NCBI GenBank assembly: GCA_026874595.1
Contig: CM049310.1
Location: forward strand, 65,738,056 to 65,802,055
Length of the DNA: 64,000 bases
Reading direction: 5' to 3'
Origin: Sipunculus nudus
Taxonomy: Eukaryota > Annelida > Sipuncula > Golfingiida > Sipunculidae
The translations under genes were made by a program, and so were the position numbers. Numbering within the stretch: the first letter of the stretch is position 1; each line of letters opens with the position of its first letter. The notes under the pieces are model-generated. The model did not search any database, was not told the origin of the DNA, and saw only the letters and a program-made list of their open reading frames with translations. Positions 34,361-47,700 of this stretch are shown here, in pieces.

Positions 34361-34418
34361 CATTGGACCCATGCGCCGATTGGTTGACCTTATCCTTATT
34401 TGCATCGCCATCACGTGA
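34361..34418 (-). promoter_or_regulatory. Promoter-like cluster: two CCAAT boxes, octamer, CACGTG box
   Basis: Read on the minus strand: TCACGTGA (34411-34418), the octamer ATGCAAAT (34398-34405), CCAATC (34378-34383) and CCAATG (34361-34366). Four known promoter motifs within 60 bp, with CCAAT and octamer in the minus orientation, fit a start for the minus-strand exon at 34131. The TCACGTGA palindrome is a bHLH-type site. Transcription is not shown. Confidence 0.4.
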
Positions 34419-34449
34419 CTTGTATTTCAGACGTCGTCTCAATTAAGTC

Positions 34450-35700
34450 GACCTGGTGCAAATACATTGACATACCTTTTACCGGTAGAGTTTTAGATAA
34501 AACTTATTCCTGAGCATTGTAATTACGTGTTTCACTAACGAAACTTGTTTATATATGTCAGTCATGCAGGTCATGAATTTTGTATTATCTAACAGCATGA
34601 GTACGCTATTCGATCCCGCGCTTGTCTGCCTAACTTCAAAATGACCGTATACGGTGAAGGAAGATACATCAATGAAAAGAAAGGCTAGTTTCATTTTGAA
34701 AATACCGGTATGTTGACCGGTGTACAGACAGGTCATTAAAGTATACATGTATTTAATTAGTACATTAGTTTACTTCAGGGGGAGTTTATTAAAAAATTTT
34801 TTTCTGCATGCCACGGCAGTTTCAAATAAGACCACGCTCTCACGTAGGCCTAAAATCTATGACACACGAAGACGAGACTCGCATATACGGCACATATTAA
34901 AAAAAAATTCACAAGAATTCCGCTTTGGTTAATTATATTTTCAGTTTGCTCCTAACGAACTTTTTTTTTATAAATTATTTTTATTATGCATATCGTTTAG
35001 GTATATTCTTGAGAAAAAAACGAACATAAAATGCTCAAAAGTATACTTGGGAAGTAATATAATGTTAATTCACATCAAAAATCGATTTGCTACTTTACAA
35101 TTAAAAGGTCGAATAAAACTGTTATACTTGCAAATGATTAAACAAACACACGTCTTCATAAATAATACCACATTGCTATGGATACATATGGTATAATGGT
35201 GTAAGGGGGTAACCCAGTATAGTCTCATTTTTACTAGCAAAAATATGTTTACTAGCAATATATTTTGACAGATGATAATTTCTCGCACATATGTTCTTGG
35301 TGCCGGGATCGGAGTCCTCCACCCGCTACTATACCATTTATTACTGGTACCATGCAACAAATATATATTATATTATTATTATCAGCGTATGTACATGTGT
35401 GTCGGTCATCGTTCCGAAGTATAAGGCTTGTATTTTTTTAAAGTTATAACTATTTTGGTAAAGATTTACAGCAGGCAGTGTGTCTCTGAATTAATATCTG
35501 CATTCTACATCTGCAGACCCGGTATCGCTACAGTGGGACAGGCTCCGTAAATGAAATTTTCATCTGAATGATAATATGATATCGCCGCCGAGGAGTGAAA
35601 CGATAACCTTTGTGCTACAAAGGGGGCACACAGCCCCCGTTGAATGATACCATACCCCCGGGGAATTAGGTCGGTCGTCTGGCGTTCAGTAACAGCTCAC
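34450..35700. other. No supported gene
   Basis: Moderately CpG-containing but without a convincing exon on either strand. ACCGGTA-type motifs occur near 34482, 34704 and 34716. Short frames here look like chance. Confidence 0.35.
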
Positions 35701-35719
35701 ACATAACGCTTACACCCAC

Positions 35720-35757
<38 letters not shown>

Positions 35758-35918
35758 TTATATATATATATATACATATATTGTGGGTGCGTGTGAGGTT
35801 GTGTGTCAGTGTGTGTGAACAGCAGGTTTATTAAATGTGACATGATGCAGAGCCCCGTATATTTTGTCTTGGTGACAAAGTTTACGTCACAGGAAGAATG
35901 GCGAATTTGAAATAACCC

Positions 35919-35992
<74 letters not shown>
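35720..35992. repeat. (TA)n, then (CA)n-(TA)n microsatellites
   Basis: TA repeats at 35720-35775; CA repeats at 35921-35960 run directly into TA repeats at 35961-35992. Confidence 0.95.
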
Positions 35993-35994
<2 letters not shown>

Positions 35995-36088
35995 TTGGCT
36001 CTATTTTGCTATCAAAATGGATTTTCTTTATATTCAGAGACACTGATACATCGGACGAAACGGTTAAGCGGGAGTGAATTTGACTTAC

Positions 36089-36425
36089 CTCCGATTTTCC
36101 AAATGAGATCACATGTTGTCCCGAAACCCTTGGCATTTGGTAATAACTTCTTTTCCTTCCATGTAATCCTCGAAGGCTTATCTTGGTTCTGTTTTTCAGT
36201 TCATGTTAATAACATTGCCAGTGATGGGGTCATCATTAATCCACACGTTACACGATCAGCGCGAACAGCTTCATACCGGTCGGCAGTGCGTGTTGACTAT
36301 CTCTCGCCTCTCAAACTGTGTTTCAAACTGCGCGCCAAACAAAGCTGGGATCAAGTGGCAGAAAATAGGCTGACGTATGGAAACGTCACTGCCTGCTAGT
36401 AACTCGCAGCACACTGTGTACACAT
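36089..36425 (-). other. CpG-containing, exon-like DNA next to the foldback insertion
   Basis: Higher GC than the surroundings, and on the minus strand a strong donor (CGGAG then GTAAGTC) at 36088. The minus strand has stops in each frame I checked, so it could be a 5' untranslated exon. A 134-codon + strand frame at 35995-36399 lacks recognisable features. The foldback element's target duplication begins at 36426. Confidence 0.25.
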
Positions 36426-36436
36426 TGCTTATGTAA
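36426..36436 (+). repeat. Target-site duplication, left copy (11 bp)
   Basis: TGCTTATGTAA, repeated exactly and in the same orientation at 63574-63584 directly after the right end of the element. Confidence 0.9.
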
Positions 36437-36649
36437 CGACTGTGAAGTTCGACGGACGTCCGACGTCCATTTTTCGTGAAAATGCTCCGTGAATGCCTGC
36501 TCTTCCTCCGCTTTTAGCCGGAAACATATTTCCCTGACCAGCCTTCTGTTCACCGCTTTGCAGTGTATTTCGCTGATCATCGCTGCCCTCAAGGCTTCGT
36601 CAAGATCATGTATATCAAACGGTGCCAATACACGCTTTCTAATAGACAA
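36437..36649 (-). other. Outward-reading open frame in the left terminal repeat
   Basis: On the minus strand, about 71 codons are open from the inner side toward the tip, including LAPFDIHDLDEALRAAMISE and LVREICFRLKAEEEQAF, and continue into flanking DNA until 36386. There is no ATG at the head (the frame opens at TTG); a CTATTAG before AAGCGTG could act as a splice acceptor. The residue mix (charged, amphipathic, Leu/Ala/Glu-rich) looks like real helical protein rather than chance, so it may be a captured or leftover exon. I do not recognise the family. Confidence 0.35.
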
Positions 36650-36676
36650 ATTTCACTATTAATAATACTAATAATG
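36437..36676 (+). repeat. Left unique terminal inverted repeat, 240 bp
   Basis: Starts CGACTGTGAAGTTCGACGGA and ends TAATACTAATAATG, where the first satellite remnant (CGACTATTATTC) begins. It is the exact reverse complement of 63334-63573. GC content is clearly higher than in the satellite. Confidence 0.92.
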
Positions 36677-39600
36677 CGACTATTATTCTTTTTTTTTTTA
36701 AATCTGCTTGATATAAAAAATGTTATAAAATTTTAAATACGCTAAACAACCCATCAAGTTCGGTATCAACGGAAAGTACTTTTCACAGGTAGTCGCATGG
36801 TATGAATTTTAGAGTGGCACAAGTGAGCGTTTTAGAGAAGTCAAATACGACTTTTATTCAATTTTATTTTAATTTAGCGTGAATTGTAAAGTGTTATAAA
36901 ATTTTAATTACGCTAAACAACCCATTAAGTATGGTATGAACGGAAAGTACTTTTTACTGGTAGTCACATGGTATGAAATTTAGAGTTGCACAAGTGAGCG
37001 TTTTAGAGCAATCAAATACGACTTTAATTTAATTTTATTTTAATTTAGCGTGAATTTTAAAGTGATATAAAATTTTAATTACGCTAAACTACCCATCAAG
37101 TTTGGTATCAACGGAAAGTACTTTTAACAGGTAGTCACAAGGTATGAATTTTAGAGTGGCACAAGTGAGCGTTTTAGAGCAGGCGGATACGACTAATATT
37201 CAATTTTTTTTCAATTTCGCGTTGATTTTAAAGTGTTATATATATTTAAATACGCTTAACAACTCATTAAGTTTGGTATCAACGGAAAGTACTTTTCACT
37301 GGTAGTCACATGGTATAAAAATTAGAGTGGCACAAGTGAGCGTTTTAGAGCAGTGGGATACGACTATTATTCATTTTTTTTAATTTCTCTTGGATTTAAA
37401 AGTGTTATATATCTTTAAATACGCTAAACAACCCATCAAGTTTGGTATCAACGGAAAGTACTTTTCACTGGTAGTCCCATGGTATAAAACTTAGAGTGGC
37501 ACAAGTGAGCGTTTTAGAGCAGCCTGATACGACTATTATTCATTTTTTTTATTTCCCGTGGATTTTAAAGTGCTATATATATATTTAAATACGCTTAACA
37601 ACTCATCAAGTTTGGTACCAACGGAAAGTATTTTTTACTGGTAGTCACATGGTATAAAAATTAGAGTGGCACAAGTGAGCGTTTTAGAGCAGTGGGATAC
37701 GACTATTATTCATTTTTTTTAAAATTTCTCTTGGATTTAAAAGTGTTATATATTTTAAAATACGCTAAACAACCCATCAAGTTTGGTATCAACGGAAAGT
37801 ACTTTTCACTGGTAGTCCCATGGTATAAAACTTAGAGTGGCACAAGTGAGCGTTTTAGAGCAGCCTGATACGACTATTATTCATTTTTTTTTAATTTCCT
37901 GTGGATTTTAAAGTGTTATATATATTTAAATACGCTTAACAACTCATCAAGTTTGGTACCAACGGAAAGTACTTTTCACTGGTAGTCACATGGTATAAAA
38001 ATTAGAGTGGCACAAGTGAGCGTTTTAGAGCAGTCAGATACGACTATTATTCATTTTTTTTAATTTCTCTTGGATTTAAAAGTGTTATATATTTTAAAAT
38101 ACGCTAAACAACCCATCAAGTTTGGTATCAACGGAAAGTACTTTTCACTGGTAGTCCCATGGTATAAAAATTAGAGTGGCACAAGTGAGCGTTTTAGAGC
38201 AGCCTGATACGACTATTATTCATTTTTTTTATTTCCCGTGGATTTAAAGTGTTATATATATATTTAAATACGCTTAACAACTCATCAAGTTTGGTACCAA
38301 CGGAAAGTATTTTTTACTGGTAGTCACCTGGTATAAAAATTAGAGTGGCACAAGTGAGCGTTTTAGAGCAGTGGGATACGACTATTATTCATTTTTTTTA
38401 AATTTCTCTTGGATTTAAAAGTGTTATATATTTTAAAATACGCTAAACAACCCATCAAGTTTGGTATCAACGGAAAGTACTTTTCACTGGTAGTCCCATG
38501 GTATAAAACTTAGAGTGGCACAAGTGAGCGTTTTAGAGCAGCCTGATACGACTATTATTCATTTTTTTATTTCCCGTGGATTTTAAAGTGTTATATATAT
38601 ATTTAAATACGCTTAACAACTCATCAAGTTTGGTACCAACGGAAAGTATTTTTTACTGGTAGTGACATGGTATAAAAATTAGAGTGGCACAAGTGAGCGT
38701 TTTAGAGCAGTGGGATACGACTATTATTCATTTTTTTAAATTTCTCTTGGATTTAAAAGTGTTATATATCTTTAAATACGCTAAACAACCCATCAAGTTT
38801 GGTATCCACGGAAAGTACTTTGCACTGGTAGTCCCATGGTATATAAATTAGAGCGGCACAAGGGAGCGTTTTAGAGCGGGCGGATACGACTAATATTCAA
38901 TTTTTTTTCAATTTCGCGTTGATTTTAAAGTGTTATATATATTTAAATACGTTTAACAACTCATCAAGTTTGGTATCAACGAAAAGTACTTTTCACTGGT
39001 AGTCACATGGTATAAAAATTAGAGTGGCACAAGTGAGCGTTTTAGAGGAGTCAGATACGACTATTATTCATTTTTTTTAAATTTCGCGTTGATTTTAAAG
39101 TGTTATATATATTTAAATACGCTAAACAACCCATCAAGTTTGGTATCAACGGAAAGTACTTTTCACTGGTGGTCACATGGTATAAAAATCAGAGTGGCAC
39201 AAGTGACCGTTTAAGAGCAGCCTGATACGACTATTATTCATTTTTTTTTAATTTCCTGTGTATTTTAAAGTGTTATATATATTTAAATACGCTTAACAAC
39301 TCATCAAGTTTGGTACCAACGGAAAGTACTTTTCACTGGTAGTCACATGGTATAAAAATTAGAGTGGCCCAAGTGAGCGTTTTAGAGCAGTCAGATACGA
39401 CTATTATTCATTTTTTTTAATTTCTCTTAGATTTAAAAGTGTTATATTTATTTAAATACGCTTAACAACCCATCAAGTTTGGTATCAACGGAAAGTACTT
39501 TTCACTGGTAGTCCCATGGTATAAAACTTAGAGTGGCACAAGTGAGCGTTTTAGAGCAGCCTGATACGACTATTATTCATTTTTTTTATTTCCCGTGGAT

Positions 39601-42600
39601 TTTAAAGTGTTATATATATTTAAATACGCTTAACATCTCATTAAGTTTGGTATCAACGGAAAGTACTTTTCACTGGTAGTCACATGGTATAAAAATTAGA
39701 GTGGCACAAGTGAGCGTTTTAGAGCAGTCAGATACGACTATTATTCATTTTTTTTTAAATTTCGCGTTGATTTTAAAGTGTTATATATATTTAAATACGT
39801 TTAACAACTCATCAAGTTTGGTATCAACGAAAAGTACTTTTCACTGGTAGTCACATGGTATAAAAATTAGAGTGGCACAAGTGAGCGTTTTAGAGCAGTC
39901 AGATACGACTATTATTCATTTTTTTTAAATTTTGCGTTGATTTTAAAGTGATATATATATTTAAATACGCTAAACAACCCATCAAGTTTGGTATCAACGG
40001 AAAGTACTTTTCACTGGTGGTCACATGGTATAAAAATCAGAGTGGCACAAGTGACCGTTTAAGAGCAGCCTGATACGACTATTATTCATTTTTTTTTTAA
40101 TTTCCTGTGGATTTTAAAGTGTTATATATATTTAAATACGCTTAACAGCTCATCAAGTTTGGTACCAACGGAAAGTACTTTTCACTGGTAGTCACATGGT
40201 ATAAAAATTAGAGTGGCACAAGTGAGCGTTTTAGAGCAGTCAGATACGACTATTATTCATTTTTTTTAATTTCTCTTAGATTTAAAAATGTTATATTTAT
40301 TTAAATACGCTTAACAACCCATCAAGTTTGGTATCAACGGAAAGTACTTTTCACTGGTAGTCCCATGGTATAAAAATTAGAGTGGCACAAGTGAGCGTTT
40401 TAGAGCAGGCGGATACGACTAATATTCAATTTCTTTTCAATTTCGCGTTGATTTTAAAGTGTTATATATATTTAAATACGCTAAACAACTCATCAAGTTT
40501 GGTATCAACGGAAAGTACTTTTCACTGGTAGTCACATGGTATAAAAATTAGAGTGGCACAAGTGAGCGTTTTAGAGCAGTCAGATACGACTATTATTCAT
40601 TTTTTTTAATTTTTCTTGGATTTAAAAGTGTTATATATATTTTAAATACGCTAAACAACCCATCAAGTTTGGTATCAACGGAAAGTACTTTTCACTGTTA
40701 GCCCCATGGTATAAAAATCAGAGTGGCACAAGTGAGCGTTTTAGAGCAGCCAGATACGACTATTATTCATTTTTTTTTTAATTTCCCGTGGATTTTAAAG
40801 TGTTATATATATTTAAAAACGCTTAACAACCCATCAAGTTTGGTATCAACGGAAAGTACTTTGCACTGGTAGTCCCATGGTATATAAATAAGAGTGGCAC
40901 AAGTGAGCGTTTTAGAGCAGGCGGATACGACTAATATTCATTTTTTTTTCAATTTCGCGTTGATTTTAAAGTGTTATATATATTTAAATACGCTTAACAA
41001 CTCATCAAGTTTGGTATCAACGGAAAGTACTTTTCACTGGTAGTCACATGGTATAAAAATTAGAGTGGCACAAGTGAGCGTTTTAGAGCAGTCAGATACG
41101 ACTATTATTCATTTTTTTTAATTTCTCTTAGATTTAAAAGTGTTATATTTATTTAAATACGCTTAACAACCCATCAAGTTTGGTTTCAACGGAAAGTACT
41201 TTTCACTGGAAGTCCCATGGTATAAAACTTAGAGTGGCACAAGTGAGCGTTTTAGAGCAGGCGGATACGACTAATATTCAATTTCTTTTCAATTTCGCGT
41301 TGATTTTAAAGTGTTATATATATTTAAATACGCTAAACAACTCATCAAGTTTGGTTTCAACGGAAAGTACTTTTCACTGGAAGTCCCATGGTATAAAACT
41401 TAGAGTGGCACAAGTGAGCGTTTTAGAGCAGCCTGATACGACTATTATTCATTTTTTTTATTTCCCGTGGATTTTAAAGTGTTATATATATATTTAAATA
41501 CGCTTAACAACTCATCAAGTTTGGTACCAACGAAAAGTATTTTTTACTGGTAGTCACATGGTATAAAAATTAGAGTGGCACAAGTGAGCGTTTTAGAGCA
41601 GTGGGATACGACTATTATTCATTTTTTTAAATTTCTCTTGGATTTAAAAGTGTTATATATCTTTAAATACGCTAAACAACCCATCAAGTTTGGTATCAAC
41701 GGAAAGTACTTTGCACTGGTAGTCCCATGGTATATAAATTAGAGTGGCACAAGTGAGCGTTTTAGAGCGGGCGGATACGACTAATATTCAATTTTTTTTC
41801 AATTTCGCGTTGATTTTAAAGTGTTATATATATTTAAATACGTTTAACAACTCATCAAGTTTGGTATCAACGAAAAGTACTTTTCACTGGTAGTCACATG
41901 GTATAAAAATTAGAGTGGCACAAGTGAGCGTTTTAGAGCAGTCAGATACGACTATTATTCATTTTTTTAAATTTTGCGTTGATTTTAAAGTGATATATAT
42001 ATTTAAATACGCTAAACAACCCATCAAGTTTGGTATCAACGGAAAGTACTTTTCACTGGTGGTCACATGGTATAAAAATCAGAGTGGCACAAGTGACCGT
42101 TTAAGAGCAGCCTGATACGACTATTATTCATTTTTTTTTTAATTTCCTGTGGATTTTAAAGTGTTATATATATTTAAATACGCTTAACAGCTCATCAAGT
42201 TTGGTACCAACGGAAAGTACTTTTCACTGGTAGTCACATGGTATAAAAATTAGAGTGGCACAAGTGAGCGTTTTAGAGCAGTCAGATACGACTATTATTC
42301 ATTTTTTTTAATTTCTCTTAGATTTAAAAATGTTATATTTATTTAAATACGCTTAACAACCCATCAAGTTTGGTATCAACGGAAAGTACTTTTCACTGGT
42401 AGTCCCATGGTATAAAAATTAGAGTGGCACAAGTGAGCGTTTTAGAGCAGGCGGATACGACTAATATTCAATTTCTTTTCAATTTCGCGTTGATTTTAAA
42501 GTGTTATATATATTTAAATACGCTAAACAACTCATCAAGTTTGGTATCAACGGAAAGTACTTTTCACTGGTAGTCACATGGTATAAAAATTAGAGTGGCA

Positions 42601-44740
42601 CAAGTGAGCGTTTTAGAGCAGTCAGATACGACTATTATTCATTTTTTTAAATTTTTCTTGGATTTAAAAGTGTTATATATATTTTAAATACGCTAAACAA
42701 CCCATCAAGTTTGGTATCAACGGAAAGTACTTTTCACTGGTAGCCCCATGGTATAAAAATCAGAGTGGCACAAGTGAGCGTTTTAGAGCAGCCAGATACG
42801 ACTATTATTCATTTTTTTTTTAATTTCCCGTGGATTTTAAAGTGTTATATATATTTAAAAACGCTTAACAACCCATCAAGTTTGGTATCAACGGAAAGTA
42901 CTTTGCACTGGTAGTCCCATGGTATATAAATAAGAGTGGCACAAGTGAGCGTTTTAGAGCAGGCGGATACGACTAATATTCATTTTTTTTTCAATTTCGC
43001 GTTGATTTTAAAGTGTTATATATATTTAAATACGCTTAACAACTCATCAAGTTTGGTATCAACGGAAAGTACTTTTCACTGGTAGTCACATGGTATAAAA
43101 ATTAGAGTGGCACAAGTGAGCGTTTTAGAGCAGTCAGATACGACTATTATTCATTTTTTTTAATTTCTCTTAGATTTAAAAGTGTTATATTTATTTAAAT
43201 ACGCTTAACAACCCATCAAGTTTGGTTTCAACGGAAAGTACTTTTCACTGGAAGTCCCATGGTATAAAACTTAGAGTGGCACAAGTGAGCGTTTTAGAGC
43301 AGGCGGATACGACTAATATTCAATTTCTTTTCAATTTCGCGTTGATTTTAAAGTGTTATATATATTTAAATACGCTTAACAACTCATCAAGTTTGGTATC
43401 AACGGAAAGTACTTTTCAATGGTAGTCACATGGTATAAAAATTAGAGTGGCACAAGTGAGCGTTTTAGAGCAGTCAGATACGACTATTATTCATTTTTTT
43501 TAATTTCTCTTAGATTTAAAAGTGTTATATATATTTAAATACGCTTAACAACCCATCAAGTTTGGTATCAACGGAAAGTACTTTTCACTGGTAGTCCCAT
43601 GGTATAAAAATTAGAGTGGCACAAGTGAGCGTTTTAGAGCAGGCGGATACGACTAATATTCAATTTCTTTTCAATTTCCTGTGGATTTTAAAGTGTTATA
43701 TATATTTAAATACGCTTAACAACTCATCAAGTTTGGTACCAACGGAAAGTACTTTTCACTGGTAGTCACATGATATAAAAATTAGAGTGGCACAAGTGAG
43801 CGTTTTAGAGCAGGGGGATACGACTATTATTCATTTTTTTTTCAATTTCGCGTTGATTTTAAAGTGTTGTATATATTTAAATACGCTAAACAACCCATCA
43901 AGTTTGGTATCAACGGAAAGGACTTTTTACTGGTATTCACATGGTATGAATTTTAGAGTGGCACAAGTGAGTGTTTTAGAGCAGTCATATACGACTATTA
44001 TTCAATTTTATTTTAATTTAGCGTGAATTTTAAAGTGATATAAAATTTTAATTACGCTAAACAACCCATCAAGTTTGGTATCAACGGAAAGAACTTTTCA
44101 CTGGTAGTCTTATGGTATGAATTTGAGAGTGGCACAAGTGAGCGTTTTAGAGCAGTCAAGTACGACTTTTATTCAAATTTTTTTTTATTTAGCGTGAATT
44201 TTAAAGTATTATACATCTTTAAATACGCTAAACAACCCATCAAGTTTGGTATCAACGGAAAGGACTTTTTACTGGTATTCACATGGTATGAATTTTAGAG
44301 TGGCACAAGTGTGCGTTTCAGAGCAGTCAGATACGACTATTATTCATTTTTTTTAAATTTAGCGTGAATTTTAAAGTGTTATTTATCTTTCAATACGCTA
44401 AACAACCCATCACGTTTGGTATAAACGGAAAGAACTTTTTACTGGTAGTCACATGGTATGAATTTTAGAGTGGCACAAGAGACCGTTTTAGAGCAGTCAG
44501 GTACGACTATTATTCAATTTTATTTTAATTTAGCGTGAATTTTAAAGTGTTATAAAATTTTAATTACGCTAAACAACCCATCACGTTTGGTATCAACGGA
44601 AATGACTTTTTAGTGGTATTCACAGGGTATGATTTTTAGAGTGGCACAAGTGAGCGTTTTAGAGCAGTCAGATACGACTATTATTCATTTTTTTTAACTC
44701 AAGTGACCGTTTAAGAGCAGTCAAGTACGACTTTTATTCA
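36677..44740 (+). repeat. ~170-bp satellite, left arm (about 47 monomers)
   Basis: Monomers of 168-171 bp, about two thirds A+T, contain TACGCTAAACAACCCATCAA, GGAAAGTACTTTTCACTGG, GAGTGGCACAAGTGAGCG and GATACGACTATTATTCA. The first TACGCT starts are 36738, 36909, 37080, 37251 and 37420. Two main types alternate over much of the arm (CTAAACAACCC and CTTAACAACTC), giving a ~340-bp dimer. A third type (GTATGAATTTTAGAG with TTTAGCGTGAATTTTAAAG) occupies the outer ~450 bp and the inner part from about 43900. Frames here (VSVLEQ-type peptides) are by-products. Confidence 0.95.
39796..43360 (+). repeat. Higher-order duplication of ~2.04 kb (12 monomers) in the left arm
   Basis: A block of at least 1.5 kb from 39796 recurs from 41839, shifted by 2042-2043 bp, including private variants such as TACGTTTAACAACTC, CAAGTGACCGTTTAAGAGC and CTCTTAGATTTAAAAATG. 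The shift equals 12 monomers of ~170 bp, as expected for unequal exchange or amplification of a multimer. Confidence 0.75.
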
Positions 44741-44760
44741 ATTTTTACCAAACTTGATGA
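44690..44760. other. Inversion centre of the satellite arms
   Basis: Forward monomers end in a truncated piece (CAAGTGACCGTTTAAGAGC through TTTTATTCAATTTTT) and the next base starts a reverse-oriented monomer (ACCAAACTTGATGAGTTGTT). The switch is abrupt, with no loop or gene between the arms. Confidence 0.85.
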
Positions 44761-47700
44761 GTTGTTAAGCGTATTTAAATATATATACAACACTTTAAAA
44801 TCAACGCGAAATTGAAAAAAGATTGAATATTAGTCGTATCCGCCTGCTCTAAAACGCTCACTTGTGCCACTCTAATTTTTATACCATGGGACTACCAGTG
44901 AAAAGTACTTTCCGTTGATACCAAACTTGATGGGTTGTTTAGCGTATTTTAAAATATATAACACTTTTAAATCCAAGAGAAATTTAAAAAAAATGAATAA
45001 TAGTCGTATCTGACTGCTCTAAAACGCTCACTTGTGCCACTCTAATTTTTATACCATGTGACTACCAGTGAAAAGCACTTTCCGTTGATACCAAACTTAA
45101 TGAGTTGTTAAGCGTATTTAAATATATATAACACTTTAAAATCAACGCGAAATTGAAAAAAAAATGAATATTAGTCGTATCCCCCTGCTCTAAAACGCTC
45201 ACTTGTGCCACTATAATTTTTATATCATGTGACTACCAGTGAAAAGTACTTTCCGTTGGTACCAAACTTGATGAGTTGTTAAGCGTATTTAAATATATAT
45301 AACACTTTAAAATCCACAGGAAATTAAAAAAAAAAAAAGAATAATAGTCGTATCAGGCTGCTCTTAAACGGTCACTTGTGCCACTCTGATTTTTATACCA
45401 TGGGACTACCAGTGAAAAGTACTTTCCGTTTATACCAAACTTGATGGGTTGTTAAGCGTATTTAAATATATATAACATTTTTAAATCTAGGAGAAATTTA
45501 AAAAAAAATGAATAATAGTCGTATCTGACTGCTCTAAAACGCTCACTTGTGCCACTCTAATTTTTATACCATGTGACTACCATTGAAAAGTACTTTCCGT
45601 TGATACCAAACTTGATGAGTTGTTTAGCGTATTTAAATATATATAACACTTTAAAATCAACGCGAAATTGAAAAGAAATTGAATATTAGTCGTATCCGCC
45701 TGCTCTAAAACGCTCACTTGTGCCACTCTAATTTTTATACCATGGGACTACCAGTGAAAAGTACTTTCCGTTGATACCAAACTTGATGGGTTGTTAAGCG
45801 TATTTAAATATATATAACAATTTTTAATCTAAGAGAAATTTAAAAAAAAATGAATAATAGTCGTATCTGACTGCTCTAAAACGCTCACTTGTGCCACTCT
45901 AATTTTTATACCATGTGACTACCAGTAAAAAGTACTTTCCGTTGATACCAAACTTGATGAGTTGTTAAGCGTATTTAAATATATATATAACACTTTAAAA
46001 TCCACGGGAAATAAAAAAAAATGAATAATAGTCGTATCAGGCTGCTCTAAAACGCTCACTTGTGCCACTCTAATTTTTATACCATGGGACTACCAGTGAA
46101 AAGTACTTTCCGTTGATACCAAACTTGATGGGTTGTTTAGCGTATTTTAAAATATATAACACTTTTAAATTCAAGAGAAATTTTAAAAAAATGAATAATA
46201 GTCGTATCTGACTGCTCTAAAACGCTCACTTGTGCCACTCTAATTTTTATACCATGTGACTACCAGTGAAAAGTACTTTCCGTTGATACCAAACTTAATG
46301 AGTTGTTAAGCGTATTTAAATATATATAACACTTTAAAATCAACGCGAAATTGAAAAAAAAAAATGAATATTAGTCGTATCCCCCTGCTCTAATACGCTC
46401 ACTTGTGCCACTCTAATTTTTATATCATGTGACTACCAGTGAAAAGTACTTTCCGTTGGTACCAAACTTGATGAGTTGTTAAGCGTATTTAAATATATAT
46501 AACACTTTAAAATCCACAGGAAATTAAAAAAAAAAAAATGAATAATAGTCGTATCAGGCTGCTCTTAAACGGTCACTTGTGCCACTCTGATTTTTATACA
46601 ATGGGACTACCAGTGAAAAGTACTTTCCGTTGATACCAAACTTGATGGGTTGTTAAGCGTATTTAAATATATATAACACTTTTAAAGTAAGAGAAATTAA
46701 AAAAAAAAATGAATAATAGTCGTATCTGACTGCTCTAAAACGCTCACTTGTGCCACTCTAATTTTTATACCATGTGATTACCATTGAAAAGTACTTTCCG
46801 TTGATACCAAACTTGATGAGTTGTTAAGCGTATTTAAATATATATAACACTTTAAAATCAACGCGAAATTGAAAACAAATTGAATATTAGTCGTATCCGC
46901 CTGCTCTAAAACGCTCACTTGTGCCACTCTAATTTATATACCACGGGACTACCAGTGCAAAGTACTTTCCGTTGATACCAAACTTGATGGGTTGTTAAGC
47001 GTTTTTAAATATATATAACACTTTAAAATCCACGGGAAATTAAAAAAAATGAATAATAGTCGTATCAGGCTGCTCTAAAACGCTCACTTGTGCCACTCTG
47101 ATTTTTATACCATGGGGCTACCAGTGAAAAGTACTTTCCGTTGATACCAAACTTGATGGGTTGTTTAGCGTATTTAAATATATATAACACTTTTAAATCC
47201 AAGAGAAATTAAAAAAAATGAATAATAGTCGTATCTGACTGCTCTAAAACGCTCACTTGTGCCACTCTAATTTTTATACCATGTGACTACCAGTGAAAAG
47301 TACTTTCCGTTGATACCAAACGTGATGGGTTGTTAAGCGTATTTAAAGATTAATAACACTTTAAAATTCACGCTAAATTAAAAAAAAAATGAATAATAGT
47401 CGTATCTGACTGCTCTAAAACGCATACTTGTGCCACTCTAAAATTCATACCATGTGAATACCAGTGAAAAGTACTTTCCGTTGATACCAAACTTGATGGG
47501 TTGTCAAGCGTATTTAAATATATATAACACTTTTAAATCTAAGAGAAATTAAAAAAAATGAATAATAGTCGTATCTGACTGCTCTAAACCGCTCACTTGT
47601 GCCACTCTAATTTATATACCATGGGTCTACCAGTGCAAAGTACTTTCCGTTGATACCAAACTTGATGAGTTGTTAAGCGTATTTAAATATATATAACACT

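Noticed and set aside
35697-36136. Poly-Cys/Val and poly-Tyr/Ile frames
   Set aside because: Translations of CA and TA microsatellites.
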